Virus record (IMG/VR): IMGVR_UViG_3300025322_000089
Span: 1 to 37,525 of that record
Strand: one strand, 5' to 3'
Source of the DNA: a virus
DNA length: 37,525 nucleotides
Shown: piece after piece, positions 24,677 to 32,776 of the stretch
Layout: every line of letters begins with the position of its first letter
Numbering within the stretch: position 1 is the first letter of the stretch
Translations under genes and position numbers: made by a program
The notes under the pieces: generated by a model
Told to the model about the DNA's origin: nothing
The model's database searches: none
What the model saw: the letters and a program-made list of their open reading frames with translations, nothing else

Positions 24677-26627
24677 CCTTCCACAAAATAAGACAGGCAA
24701 TAAAAAGATTCATATAGAGCAGACCACTTACAAAGGAACCAACAAGCTCCTCAACGAGGCCAGGATAGGGTTGGACGAAGCTCTCACTAGTAAGAATTTA
24801 ATTTTGGTCGGCGATGGTCAGTGGAAGCCAAGATGGGGAACGGCTTATTACGGAGCCTCTCTTTCAGATACGATTGACGGAGCGGCAGAATACGTTAAAA
24901 GCGACGGTACTACAGAAATAATCGCAATCGCAGGTGGTGTGGCATATAAATCAACTGACGGGGGAGCGTGGAGTTCTATCTCAGGAGCCACCTTCACAGC
25001 AGATGTTCAGTGTTACTTCATGCAGATCACCGGATACCTTTATATAGCAAACGGTACAGACTCTCTAGCTAGATATAACGGGACGGTTCTTTCGACTTAT
25101 AACTCAATAAACGCTCCTACGGGTTTATCGGGGGTTAAATCAAGCACCCTTTCTGCGGGGTCTACTATCTATTATGCACAAGTTACCGCACTTAACGAAA
25201 TAGGTGAGACTACGGGTTCTACTGAGGCTTCGTGTGCGGTTAATGAAGCGAGAGACGCTTGGACAAGTGGAGATAAAATTACTTGGTCTTGGACGGCTCT
25301 TTCAAACGCCCAAAGGTATCAACTATATATCTCAGACGAAGAAGGAGATGAAACACTCCTAACTTCTACAACTGCGGCTTCGTTTGTAGATGATGGCTCA
25401 CTTGAACTTAATCCTTACGTCATTCCTCCGGAGGATAATACAACCAGTGCACCTAAGTTTAAGAGCATGTGTGTGTCGGGTAATAGAATTTGGGCCACCA
25501 ATAACGATGATGATATGTACAAAGTTTACTTCTCAGGTACGGGGCAGTTTATCGGAGTATTCTCGGACTTTTACGGAGGTGGGTGGATAAACCTTGAAAA
25601 AGGAGGCCGTGAGATCCCACAGGCGGTAGTTCATTATCAATCAGGCCAAGGTGAGGGGCGACTTACCACGCTTTGTAAAACCCCTGAAGGTAAAGGGGCG
25701 GTTTGGCAGATACAGATAACGAGTGCTACTGTAGGATCGACTACCTTCTCAGTCCCCTCAGCACAGAAGGTCGTAGGTTCGTTTGGTACAGAATCGCTTT
25801 TGGGAGTAGTCCAGACAACGAATGACATAATGTTCCCAAACAGGAGAGGTTGGTTTAATTTAGGGCCACGACAAAACTATTTCGGTATATTAAGAACGGA
25901 GGAGATAAGCGCAAAGATACGGCCTTATTGGAACTCCCTTGAAGGAAGCAAAATCCCTGGTATTTGCTCATACTTCTACGATGCTAAAGTATTTATCTCA
26001 GTTCCAACCTCAACAGCAGGGAATACGAGAATTATTATCCTAGACACCGAGAGGGGTTGCTGGATAGTTGAGTGGACAATCGGAGCTAAACAGTTCTTTG
26101 AGTCTACGGATACCAATGGAGATACTCATTTGCTCTACGTTCCTTTAACCGGAACCAAACTAATTAAAATAGCCGAGAATATTCAAGGGGATTTGGGAGT
26201 AGCTTTTACTACCGACTACACTTCAGGTCGTTATCCGTTAGACAAACTTTGGAAGGAATTTGCCCGTGTAGATAAGGTTTTTATTAAATTGGGTGCTCCA
26301 AGAGGTGTACTTAACTTCGAAGTCTCAGGAAGTGAGAAAAGAGGAGGGTTTAGAGGAATTACCTCGGCTACGATCTCACCGGAGTATTCATTGTCGGGTT
26401 TTGGATATGATCCGATGGGAAGTGTTCAACTAGGGGACAGCGCAGGGACAGTTTCACTATTTTCAGACTCGGCAGATATTAGGTATGTAGCCGTCAGAAA
26501 GAAGTTGAGAGACGTTCAATTCAGGCTCACTACTTCGACTATCGACTCAGACTACGTATTACTTGGAATTATTCTTGAAGGCAGACCGTTAAAGGTGAAT
26601 TCACCTCGTGCTTGGAAAGCGGTCTAA
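24669..26627 (+). CDS. Tail nozzle protein (tail-tube-B-like)
   Basis: 652 aa from ATG 24669; an earlier in-frame GTG at 24600 lies inside the HNH core and is unlikely. The opening MINLPQNKTGNKKIHIEQ, blade-like repeats (DGTTEIIAIAGGVAYKSTDGG; YLYIANGTDSLARYNG) and later strand-rich segments (IIILDTERGCWIVEW) fit the beta-propeller nozzle of podoviruses. An FN3-like insert appears around ITALNEIGETTGSTEAS. It closes the DNA exit and anchors fibres. AAAGGA lies about 13 bases upstream. Confidence 0.75.
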   Translation: MINLPQNKTGNKKIHIEQTTYKGTNKLLNEARIGLDEALTSKNLILVGDGQWKPRWGTAYYGASLSDTIDGAAEYVKSDGTTEIIAIAGGVAYKSTDGGAWSSISGATFTADVQCYFMQITGYLYIANGTDSLARYNGTVLSTYNSINAPTGLSGVKSSTLSAGSTIYYAQVTALNEIGETTGSTEASCAVNEARDAWTSGDKITWSWTALSNAQRYQLYISDEEGDETLLTSTTAASFVDDGSLELNPYVIPPEDNTTSAPKFKSMCVSGNRIWATNNDDDMYKVYFSGTGQFIGVFSDFYGGGWINLEKGGREIPQAVVHYQSGQGEGRLTTLCKTPEGKGAVWQIQITSATVGSTTFSVPSAQKVVGSFGTESLLGVVQTTNDIMFPNRRGWFNLGPRQNYFGILRTEEISAKIRPYWNSLEGSKIPGICSYFYDAKVFISVPTSTAGNTRIIILDTERGCWIVEWTIGAKQFFESTDTNGDTHLLYVPLTGTKLIKIAENIQGDLGVAFTTDYTSGRYPLDKLWKEFARVDKVFIKLGAPRGVLNFEVSGSEKRGGFRGITSATISPEYSLSGFGYDPMGSVQLGDSAGTVSLFSDSADIRYVAVRKKLRDVQFRLTTSTIDSDYVLLGIILEGRPLKVNSPRAWKAV

Positions 26628-26628
26628 A

Positions 26629-26657
26629 TTGACAAAGATAATGATAAATGATATACA
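26629..26657 (+). promoter_or_regulatory. Promoter E upstream of fibre genes
   Basis: TTGACA (26629-26634), 17-base spacer ending in TGA, TATACA (26652-26657). Begins one base after the nozzle stop codon. The leader then runs about 40 bases, with GGG...CCC pairing, to terminator E. Confidence 0.78.
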
Positions 26658-26696
26658 AAAGGGTCAGTAAGCCCGTTATCCGTAGTTTATGGACAG

Positions 26697-26722
26697 AGGC
26701 GCACAAGTTGTGCGTCTTTTTT
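26697..26722 (+). terminator. Intrinsic terminator/attenuator E
   Basis: 9-bp stem AGGCGCACA/TGTGCGTCT (one G-U), loop AGT, six T. Closely related to terminator D in its outer stem. The fibre GTG is 47 bases later; a 10-codon frame MFKHTIERIK starts at 26735 in between. Confidence 0.85.
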
Positions 26723-26769
26723 ATGGATTAAATATATGTTTAAACACACAATAGAAAGGATCAAATAAA

Positions 26770-27699
26770 GTGGCAGATTTGTTTAGGAAGTCCCAGTCAC
26801 TCTATTCCACAACTAGTAATTCGTTTGGTACAGGGACAGGAGAGACGATAACACTATCCTCTGTTGCCGGGGTTCCGACAGATACCGACTTGGTTTTGAC
26901 ATTCGACAGAGATGTTGCAGGTAAAATAGAAAGAATTTTAGGTCGGATCTCCGGATCTAACTTTGTTATTGAAGAAAGAGGAGTGGACGGAACCAGCGAC
27001 CAATCTCACACCTCTCCGACGGTTGAGTATATAGATAATGCCAGAGACCGTGACGACATTATAGACGGCATTTTGGTTGAACATGGTCAAACAGGTGCGC
27101 ACGATGCCACCAAAGTAGCCATGCTTGCAGGGGCACAGACAGTGACAGGTGCTAAAACGTTTGGAGCAGGACTTCTTAAGGCCACTTCTCCCCAGGTTAC
27201 CACAGGTATAAATGATTCTAGTGGAAACGAGCTTATTAAAGTAACAGCCGTGGGTTCAGCAGTAAACGAACTCACTATTTCAAATAATGCAACAGGTAGT
27301 GGCCCAATTATTTCAGCAACAGGGGGAGATACAAATATTGATATTAACCTAGTTCCCAAGGGAACCGGTGGGGTGAAGACCAAGAAAAGAGTTTTATCTG
27401 CTACAAACTACACCACAGACACAGGTACTTCACTTAATTGTGATAATTTAGATACTTTTATAGTTACAGCCCAAGCGGGAGCTTTAAAGTTTAATAATCC
27501 AACAGGTACTCCTACGGATGGCCAGACTTTATGGCTTGCGGTAACGGGAACTGGTGCAAGAGCTTTAACCTATGATACTCAATTTGAATCAAGTGCGGGT
27601 GCAACCCTTCCCACAACCACAGTGACAACGGCTCGTATTGATATTGCAGTTGTTTGGCGTGCGGATACTTCTAAATGGCATTGTGTGGGGGTAGCATAG
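26770..27699 (+). CDS. Tail fibre protein, proximal part
   Basis: 309 aa, GTG start with AAAGGA about 9 bases upstream. The first ~90 residues (FRKSQSLYSTTSNSFGTGTG, then EERGVDGTSDQSHTSPTVEY) resemble tail-attachment domains; GQTGAHDATKVAMLAGAQTVTGAKTFGAGLLKA is the VTGAKTF-type fibre motif that often precedes a shaft; the rest is beta-rich repeats such as NLVPKGTGGVKTKKR. It probably docks to the nozzle and carries the next protein. All-beta, Thr/Gly-rich composition agrees. Confidence 0.75.
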   Translation: MADLFRKSQSLYSTTSNSFGTGTGETITLSSVAGVPTDTDLVLTFDRDVAGKIERILGRISGSNFVIEERGVDGTSDQSHTSPTVEYIDNARDRDDIIDGILVEHGQTGAHDATKVAMLAGAQTVTGAKTFGAGLLKATSPQVTTGINDSSGNELIKVTAVGSAVNELTISNNATGSGPIISATGGDTNIDINLVPKGTGGVKTKKRVLSATNYTTDTGTSLNCDNLDTFIVTAQAGALKFNNPTGTPTDGQTLWLAVTGTGARALTYDTQFESSAGATLPTTTVTTARIDIAVVWRADTSKWHCVGVA

Positions 27700-27705
27700 A
27701 CAGAT

Positions 27706-28707
27706 ATGATAAGACCACTCTTTAAGAAATACCAAAGAGAATTGGTTGCTTTTGCCAATACTTCTTATGGCCGTGATTTTATCTCGCAATTTGGAGTTAA
27801 ATATAAAAACCCGATTGTTAAAATTACCCCAGATGGAATACACGAACAATTAGACAAAAACACATTTAGAGCAACTTTTCATTCTCGTTCTCCTTATGTA
27901 AAACACTTCGCCGATGTTTTAACTGCGGTAGATTGTTTACATGCAGATATGCCCGAAGTTTTACGTTCAATTACCCCAAAAGAAAGACCTTTTGTAATTC
28001 CTCACTTTATGGGAGAAACGAAACAACTTGAAAACAAACTTCCTTTAATTTATCTAGCTTCTCCTGCAACTTTCAATCCAGATGCACACCCAGAAAGCAC
28101 AAGTGTCGATGGTGAAATCAATAGAATCACAGATAGCGACTTTGCCACGATCAGATCAGGTGCTGGTACTTCGGTGGATGATACCCGTACTACTACTTAT
28201 GCTCAATTATCTTGTTCGGGTTCACCCAATGTCTACACTTCTAATAGTAGAGGGGTTAGTTTGTTTGATACATCTTCATTGGGTATCACTGTAATTATCA
28301 CTGCAGCAACTTTTTCGGGATACGGAAATTCAATAGGCGACTATTTAAGTCAAGGTTTTGGAATAGTTAGTTCCAACCCAACCTCAAATACAGGATTAGC
28401 CACAGGAGATTATGCAATTGCTAAATTTGGTTCAACAAGGTATGCAAACGACATAGCCCTTTCGGCATGGAATGCGAGCGGATACAACGACTGGACTTTT
28501 AATGCGGATGGTATAGCAAGCATTTCCAAAACGGGTATAAGCAAATATGGACATTTATTGAGTTGTGATATTGACAATTCAGCACCTACATGGTCTGGTA
28601 GTGTGTCCGCCTCGATTGTTTTTCGTTCATCTGATTACGGTTCCAATAAACCTAAATTAGTAGTGACTTATACCGTACCATCAGCAGGTTTCTTTGCAAT
28701 GTTATGA
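27706..28707 (+). CDS. Distal fibre/receptor-binding candidate
   Basis: 333 aa. An N-terminal charged domain of about 120 residues (MIRPLFKKYQRELVAFANTS ... HFMGETKQLE) is followed by a beta-rich C-terminal domain (about 140-333) with DDTRTTTYAQLSCSGSPNVY, GVSLFDTSSLG and KPKLVVTYTVPSAGFFAML; similar DNRLRE-like carbohydrate-binding or stalk domains occur in phage and bacterial surface proteins. Last virion gene before the lysis block, a usual site for receptor binders. Base use is more AT-rich than the gene before it, suggesting separate origin. Confidence 0.6.
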   Translation: MIRPLFKKYQRELVAFANTSYGRDFISQFGVKYKNPIVKITPDGIHEQLDKNTFRATFHSRSPYVKHFADVLTAVDCLHADMPEVLRSITPKERPFVIPHFMGETKQLENKLPLIYLASPATFNPDAHPESTSVDGEINRITDSDFATIRSGAGTSVDDTRTTTYAQLSCSGSPNVYTSNSRGVSLFDTSSLGITVIITAATFSGYGNSIGDYLSQGFGIVSSNPTSNTGLATGDYAIAKFGSTRYANDIALSAWNASGYNDWTFNADGIASISKTGISKYGHLLSCDIDNSAPTWSGSVSASIVFRSSDYGSNKPKLVVTYTVPSAGFFAML

Positions 28708-28967
28708 CACAACAAACAGAGATTATTGACTTTGTTAAAAAAACTACGGAAGCGATAACAGTCATCTCAGAGAGCACTAAACAACAGGCCATGGTAACAG
28801 GTAGAATAGTAGAGATGTTAAATACGCAAAATACTCTTAATGCCCAGGGGTTTGAAAGAGTTGATGGTAAAGTAGATGGGTTACAGACGATGTTTAAGTA
28901 TGTAATTATACCTTTGGTTGCAGGCGTACTAGGCTTAGTTGGAGTTAAGATGGTATTTAATCTATAA
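28704..28967 (+). CDS. Holin-like/membrane-anchored protein, 87 aa
   Basis: ATGA overlap with the fibre gene. A soluble, coiled N-terminal part (MTQQTEIIDFVKKTTEAITV ... GFERVDGKVDGLQTM) is followed by one C-terminal transmembrane helix (about 66-85, YVIIPLVAGVLGLVGVKMVF). This design resembles XhlA-type haemolysin/holin partners of endolysins. Place just before other membrane proteins and the M23 enzyme supports a lysis role. Confidence 0.65.
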   Translation: MTQQTEIIDFVKKTTEAITVISESTKQQAMVTGRIVEMLNTQNTLNAQGFERVDGKVDGLQTMFKYVIIPLVAGVLGLVGVKMVFNL

Positions 28968-28968
28968 T

Positions 28969-29364
28969 ATGGACACTTTAATGGAATACATACTCTTTAT
29001 CGGCTTCGGACTTTATGTCCTGACCTCACTCATGTTCCTTTATCTGTTTTTGAGAACGCTTAAAACCAAAGATGGGATTGGATTGGTTTTTCTTAAAACA
29101 CTAACCTTTGCGATATTTCTTGGTTCAGTAGTCATAGCAATCTCACGCTATCTTACTTTGTTTCACGGAGCAAATAGTAATATAGGTAGAGCAATCGCCA
29201 CAATAAATCCAATTACTTTATTAGGTGTTGGACTTTACCTTAACTACCTGTTTCACAAAAAATATAAAAAGGAAGATGATAGTAAAAACATTGCCCAAAC
29301 TAAAAGTGATGTCAAAGTAATTAAAAAAGACGTTAAGGAGATTAAAGAAGAAGTAACAAAATAA
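28969..29364 (+). CDS. Three-helix membrane protein, holin candidate
   Basis: 131 aa from ATG 28969 (a TTG at 28939 lies inside the previous gene). Three hydrophobic helices at about residues 6-27, 42-60 and 78-95, then a very charged C-terminal tail with repeated KKDVKEIKEEV heptads. The layout, three helices plus a charged cytoplasmic tail, fits class I holins, though the tail is long. Located directly before the endopeptidase. Confidence 0.6.
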   Translation: MDTLMEYILFIGFGLYVLTSLMFLYLFLRTLKTKDGIGLVFLKTLTFAIFLGSVVIAISRYLTLFHGANSNIGRAIATINPITLLGVGLYLNYLFHKKYKKEDDSKNIAQTKSDVKVIKKDVKEIKEEVTK

Positions 29365-29367
29365 AAC

Positions 29368-30048
29368 ATGCGTTATCCAGTAACAGCCGACGGTTCAAAG
29401 ATTTCTTTTGAAAAGGATTGGTACAATGCTCAAGGATTTGGAGCACAGACCTCTTACGGTTATCATGAAGGTGTAGACCTAAACCTTAAAACAGGTGGGG
29501 ATACGGACCTAGGACAAGAGATAAAAGCAATAGCCAACGGAAAGATAGTTTACTATCACTTTTCTTCCCACCCGACAACAGGATTTGGCCGACACCTCGT
29601 GTACCGCATTGAGGGAGCTTGGGGAACCAGATGGGTACATTGCTGCCATTTAGGGGATACGGGCTTTCTCAATGGCGTACAGGAGGTCACAGAGGGTCAA
29701 ATAATAGGTCGTCTCGGAAAAAGTGGTACTCCATATGCACATCTTCATTTTGCTATATTCAAAGTAGACCCTGTAGCTTTTGGGATAGACAATATCGCCA
29801 ATACTACAAGTGAATTAAATCAATACTGGGAAGACCCAATTGCTTTCATAAATACTTGGATGGCGGCACCAGTAACAGCCCCAATAAACGACCAGAGCAA
29901 ATATGACTTCGGTACACCATGGGGAACAATGGAGATGCAAGCTGTTAGAAGTACCATGAATGACCAAAAAGCACAGCTTGTTAATAAAGACAACGAAATT
30001 CAGCAAATAAAGACCAAGATACAAAATGCGAGAAATATCTTGGATTGA
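29368..30048 (+). CDS. M23-family endopeptidase (endolysin or tail lysin)
   Basis: 226 aa LytM-type zinc peptidase that cuts peptide cross-links of peptidoglycan. Zinc ligands: H33 and D37 in YHEGVD, and H127 in the HLHF motif (H125-F128); H91/H94 (VHCCH) supply the conserved histidine near the active site. Starts MRYPVTADGS with no signal peptide, so it needs a holin. After residue 175 the tail is helical (DKEIQQIKTKIQNARNILD-type), probably for oligomerisation or wall binding. The clearest lysis gene here. Confidence 0.88.
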   Translation: MRYPVTADGSKISFEKDWYNAQGFGAQTSYGYHEGVDLNLKTGGDTDLGQEIKAIANGKIVYYHFSSHPTTGFGRHLVYRIEGAWGTRWVHCCHLGDTGFLNGVQEVTEGQIIGRLGKSGTPYAHLHFAIFKVDPVAFGIDNIANTTSELNQYWEDPIAFINTWMAAPVTAPINDQSKYDFGTPWGTMEMQAVRSTMNDQKAQLVNKDNEIQQIKTKIQNARNILD

Positions 30049-30079
30049 GGTTACGCTTGCCCCTTAAAAGCAAGCAGTT

Positions 30080-30325
30080 ATGACAAAAAATGAACAGAGA
30101 AAACTGGCAGCTAAAATTCGGAGGTGGGATAGAGTTTCTAGTGAGGTAAACCCTGCATGGACTAAGTTTTGGAAAGAGGTTAAGAAGCTAATTAGAACGG
30201 AAAAAGAAAAAATGATGTATGGTAAAAAATCAAAAGACAAAATTGATAGATTTGCGTATGAGTTAGTTTGGTGGGGAAAATTGATTATTATTTTCTTGGC
30301 GTTTAGTTATTTGACAAGGGGGTGA
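30080..30325 (+). CDS. Small basic membrane protein, 81 aa
   Basis: Starts after a 6-bp hairpin GCTTGC/GCAAGC (30055-30075). The N-terminal 60 residues are highly basic and helical (RKLAAKIRRWDRVS, KKSKDKIDRF); the last ~20 form a transmembrane helix WWGKLIIIFLAFSYL. It may be a lysis accessory, spanin-like or an unrelated membrane protein. It overlaps an alternative GTG of the next gene; with the ATG chosen there, the gap is 5 bases. Confidence 0.6.
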   Translation: MTKNEQRKLAAKIRRWDRVSSEVNPAWTKFWKEVKKLIRTEKEKMMYGKKSKDKIDRFAYELVWWGKLIIIFLAFSYLTRG

Positions 30326-30330
30326 CTATT

Positions 30331-30570
30331 ATGGATTTAGCAATTTATGCAATGGCCGCTTTTGTTTTAATAGGACTTGTAAATGGTATCCAATTTGCTT
30401 TAGATAAGAATTGGAAATCATTTGTGTTCTTTATGACTGCCGTTATAGCTGGAACACTATTTGGATTCCTTAAATGGTTTGGACTTCCGAGTATGGAAAT
30501 AGGATTAGCCGTTGGACTTGCCAGTAGTGGAGTGTATAAAGCAGGACAACTTATAGGAGGGACCAAATGA
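30331..30570 (+). CDS. Holin candidate, 79 aa
   Basis: ATG 30331 is preferred to GTG 30322 because AGGGGGTGA lies 7 bases upstream. Hydrophobic segments at about residues 4-22, 31-48 and 56-70 (MAAFVLIGLVNGIQFAL; FVFFMTAVIAGTLFGFLKWF; IGLAVGLASSGVYKAG) with short polar turns give a classic small holin profile. It is the better of the two holin candidates by size and topology. Stop overlaps the next ATG. Confidence 0.65.
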   Translation: MDLAIYAMAAFVLIGLVNGIQFALDKNWKSFVFFMTAVIAGTLFGFLKWFGLPSMEIGLAVGLASSGVYKAGQLIGGTK

Positions 30571-30770
30571 CCGAAATCTACAATTCTGTTTTAGAAGACC
30601 AAGCCCGACAAGGGCTTCTTACTTTGTATGCTGAAGCACTTTCAACTAATAATCAAACCCTTGCAGGAATTTCGCTGGACAAACTTCAAGAACTAGATAG
30701 ACAAAAAGTAAAAGAAAAACTGACTGAAATAAGACTAGAGATAAATAATTTAGTTATCGAAAGAAGGTGA
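30567..30770 (+). CDS. Small coiled-coil protein, 67 aa
   Basis: ATGA-coupled to the holin candidate. All-helical, charged sequence with LDKLQELDRQKVKEKLTEIRLEINNL forming a coiled coil. No signal or membrane segment. May be an antiholin-like or assembly partner by place; no direct evidence. Confidence 0.6.
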   Translation: MTEIYNSVLEDQARQGLLTLYAEALSTNNQTLAGISLDKLQELDRQKVKEKLTEIRLEINNLVIERR

Positions 30771-30776
30771 GTCTAT

Positions 30777-30923
30777 ATGAAATTACTGCTCGGTTTTCTA
30801 ATTATAGAGGGGATTTTGTCTGTTTTGGGATTGGTATTTTTTATTTTCATAAATAAACATGGAGCCTTAACCAGCAAGGATGGCGAACAAAGGTGTCATT
30901 TACATAGGAGACAATATGCCTGA
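30777..30923 (+). CDS. Small membrane protein, 48 aa
   Basis: Good ribosome site AAGGTGAG ends 5-7 bases before ATG 30777. One strong transmembrane helix (LLLGFLIIEGILSVLGLVFF, residues 3-22) is followed by a polar tail with CHLH. It overlaps the metallophosphoesterase start by 44 bases in another frame. The clear Shine-Dalgarno and hydrophobic profile support coding. Confidence 0.5.
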   Translation: MKLLLGFLIIEGILSVLGLVFFIFINKHGALTSKDGEQRCHLHRRQYA

Positions 30924-31839
30924 AAGAGGAATCTTTTTACCAGACGGAAGTTTTGAATCTGACAAAGAAATCAGACGCAAATCAACAGACACTCCGATTA
31001 TGGAGACCCCCAAGACGTTCCCTAGAGATTTCAGTTATTGGTCTGATAGGTTTATTCACCGACAGACAGAATGGAAAGAGACTTCAGATGCAGAACTAGA
31101 CCACGTAAGTATTCAGTTTAAGGGAGATACAACCCTAAATTTTATAGGAGATGCACACACAGGTTCTCCTTTTACCCATTACGATAGGTTAGAAAAAGAA
31201 ATTAAGGCAATTGTTGAGACACCTAATTCGTATGTAATTTTAGTTGGAGACTTAATAGATGGGTTTTTCTTCAATCCGGCACAAATGGAGCAGATAGAAC
31301 AGGTGCCGGAACAGTATGCTTATATGAAATCGCTTGTAAGCCATTTGGCGATGAACAGAAAACTCTTAATAGCGTTTGGCGGAGACCATGACGGGTGGGC
31401 AAAAAAAATGGGAATTGACCCATATGCAATTATGAACAGCATGGGAGCTTACTATATGCAAGGTATAGGACACTTAACCGCAAAAGTAGACGACCAAGAG
31501 TATCGAATTACAGGTGGACATAGACTTAGGGGTTCATCTATTAGAGATAACACATGGGCCAGTAAAAGGGCTTCTCAGGAAATTCAAGGTGCAGACATTT
31601 ACTTCAACGCACACACCCACACCAAAGGACACTCAGAACAAACCGTAAACCAGTTTGGGGGAGTAGCGAGAATTGTACACCACATATCACTTGGCCCCTA
31701 TAAACCCACAGATGAATATGCACGAAAAATTGGTTATGCTCAACAAGATGTAGAATCAATGTATGGTTGTGCGGTTACATTAAAATCGGGCGGAAAAGAA
31801 ATCATTTATCACAACGACATATTAAAAGCCAATAGCTAG
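30880..31839 (+). CDS. Calcineurin-like metallophosphoesterase
   Basis: 319 aa. Two-metal phosphoesterase motifs in order: GDAHTG (DxH, about 90-95), VGDLIDG (GDxxD, about 121-127), GGDHDGW (GNHD variant with Asp for Asn), GGH (about 207) and NAHTHTKGH (GHTH-like, about 240). The N-terminal ~70 residues are an extra segment with an acidic, partly disordered start. It cleaves a phosphoester, in nucleic acid, nucleotide or glycan; substrate unknown. The Asp for Asn change in the third motif is unusual. Confidence 0.85.
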   Translation: MANKGVIYIGDNMPERGIFLPDGSFESDKEIRRKSTDTPIMETPKTFPRDFSYWSDRFIHRQTEWKETSDAELDHVSIQFKGDTTLNFIGDAHTGSPFTHYDRLEKEIKAIVETPNSYVILVGDLIDGFFFNPAQMEQIEQVPEQYAYMKSLVSHLAMNRKLLIAFGGDHDGWAKKMGIDPYAIMNSMGAYYMQGIGHLTAKVDDQEYRITGGHRLRGSSIRDNTWASKRASQEIQGADIYFNAHTHTKGHSEQTVNQFGGVARIVHHISLGPYKPTDEYARKIGYAQQDVESMYGCAVTLKSGGKEIIYHNDILKANS

Positions 31840-31868
31840 TTGCATTTAGTTTGGCTTGGGTGTATCAT
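31840..31868 (+). promoter_or_regulatory. Leaderless promoter of HNH gene
   Basis: TTGCAT (31840-31845), 17-base spacer, TATCAT (31863-31868), then 6 bases to ATG 31875. This spacing puts the transcription start on the start codon. It sets the gene start at 31875 rather than the in-frame TTG at 31851, which lies inside the promoter. Confidence 0.7.
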
Positions 31869-31874
31869 ATCTTC

Positions 31875-32372
31875 ATGGTATTTAATTGTGCCTTTTGTCA
31901 TAAAACATATAAAAGTAGAAATCGAAAATCTAAATTTTGTAGTCGATCTTGTTTGGGAAAAAGTAGAATCGGACCAAAAAACTCGTTTTTCGGTAAGAGA
32001 CACTCGGCAAAAGTAAAACAAATAATGAGCGAGATTAAGAAAGGAAAGACCAGTGGCGTATTGGGAATGCACTGGAAAATAAAAGATACTTCTAAAATGA
32101 TAGGAAGAACTCCGTGGAACAAAGGTTTGGGTGGCAAAATTATAAAACACGGATACTTCTTGATAAAGATGTCCCAACATCCATATGCAAATTCAATGGG
32201 TTATGTAAGAGAACATCGACTGGTTATGGAAAAGGAAACTGGAAGATATCTATTGGTGGGCGAGGTGGTTCATCATATCAATGGAAATAAACTAGACAAT
32301 CGACTTAAAAATCTTAAACTATATTCTTCTAACAAAGAACACGAGAACGTAGAACACCTTAAAAGAAAATAG
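31875..32372 (+). CDS. HNH homing endonuclease with NUMOD-like motif
   Basis: 165 aa. Zinc finger CAFCHKTY...FCSRSCLGKS (about 5-30), a NUMOD3-like helix NSFFGKRHSAKVKQIMSEIKK (about 36-56), a WNKGLGGK linker, then an HNH_3 core with EHRLVMEKETGRYLLVGEVVHHINGNKLDNR. The core is closely related to that of the gene at 9507 and the linker to that at 24101, so the three share parts. Free-standing mobile endonuclease with its own leaderless promoter, inserted after the phosphoesterase gene. Confidence 0.88.
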   Translation: MVFNCAFCHKTYKSRNRKSKFCSRSCLGKSRIGPKNSFFGKRHSAKVKQIMSEIKKGKTSGVLGMHWKIKDTSKMIGRTPWNKGLGGKIIKHGYFLIKMSQHPYANSMGYVREHRLVMEKETGRYLLVGEVVHHINGNKLDNRLKNLKLYSSNKEHENVEHLKRK

Positions 32373-32460
32373 CCCGACATCTTTCAATGCCGAGCTGTCT
32401 CCTGTCACTAAGTATAACACATGATACAGTTTGCTTCTAGTTTGTATGTTTAAGTGGTAG

Positions 32461-32488
32461 TTGATTGTTCAGTAAAACTCTTTACAAT
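32461..32488 (+). promoter_or_regulatory. Leaderless promoter of zinc-ribbon gene
   Basis: TTGATT (32461-32466), 16-base spacer, TACAAT (32483-32488), 6 bases to ATG 32495. No Shine-Dalgarno. Same geometry as the promoter at 31840. Confidence 0.65.
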
Positions 32489-32494
32489 TAAGAC

Positions 32495-32776
32495 ATGACA
32501 GATTCTCCAGCCTTTTCCGACATAACTCCCGAAGCAATTATAAATTGTGAAACCTGCGGAAAGAAAATATGGAAGTATTGGCACGTTGGTTTTAAGAAAG
32601 TGTTTCCGGAAATGACTCAGTGTGCTCCTTGTTTATTTGAAACCGAACTAAACCCCATTGAAGTCAGACACTTGTCTTCGTTAGAAATCGCACAAAGCAA
32701 AGTATTACTGGAACAATTAAAAGAAGACATGGACACAAGTAAAAAAACAGCCAAGGGGAACTTAAATAACGGGTGA
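32495..32776 (+). CDS. Zinc-ribbon protein, 93 aa
   Basis: A Cys4 metal site is formed by CETCGKK (C18, C21) and CAPC (about C42, C45) with an aromatic-rich middle (WKYWHVGFKKVF). The C-terminal half is a charged helix (SLEIAQSKVLLEQLKEDM). Likely a small nucleic-acid binding or adaptor protein made early from its own promoter; no family recognised. Confidence 0.65.
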   Translation: MTDSPAFSDITPEAIINCETCGKKIWKYWHVGFKKVFPEMTQCAPCLFETELNPIEVRHLSSLEIAQSKVLLEQLKEDMDTSKKTAKGNLNNG

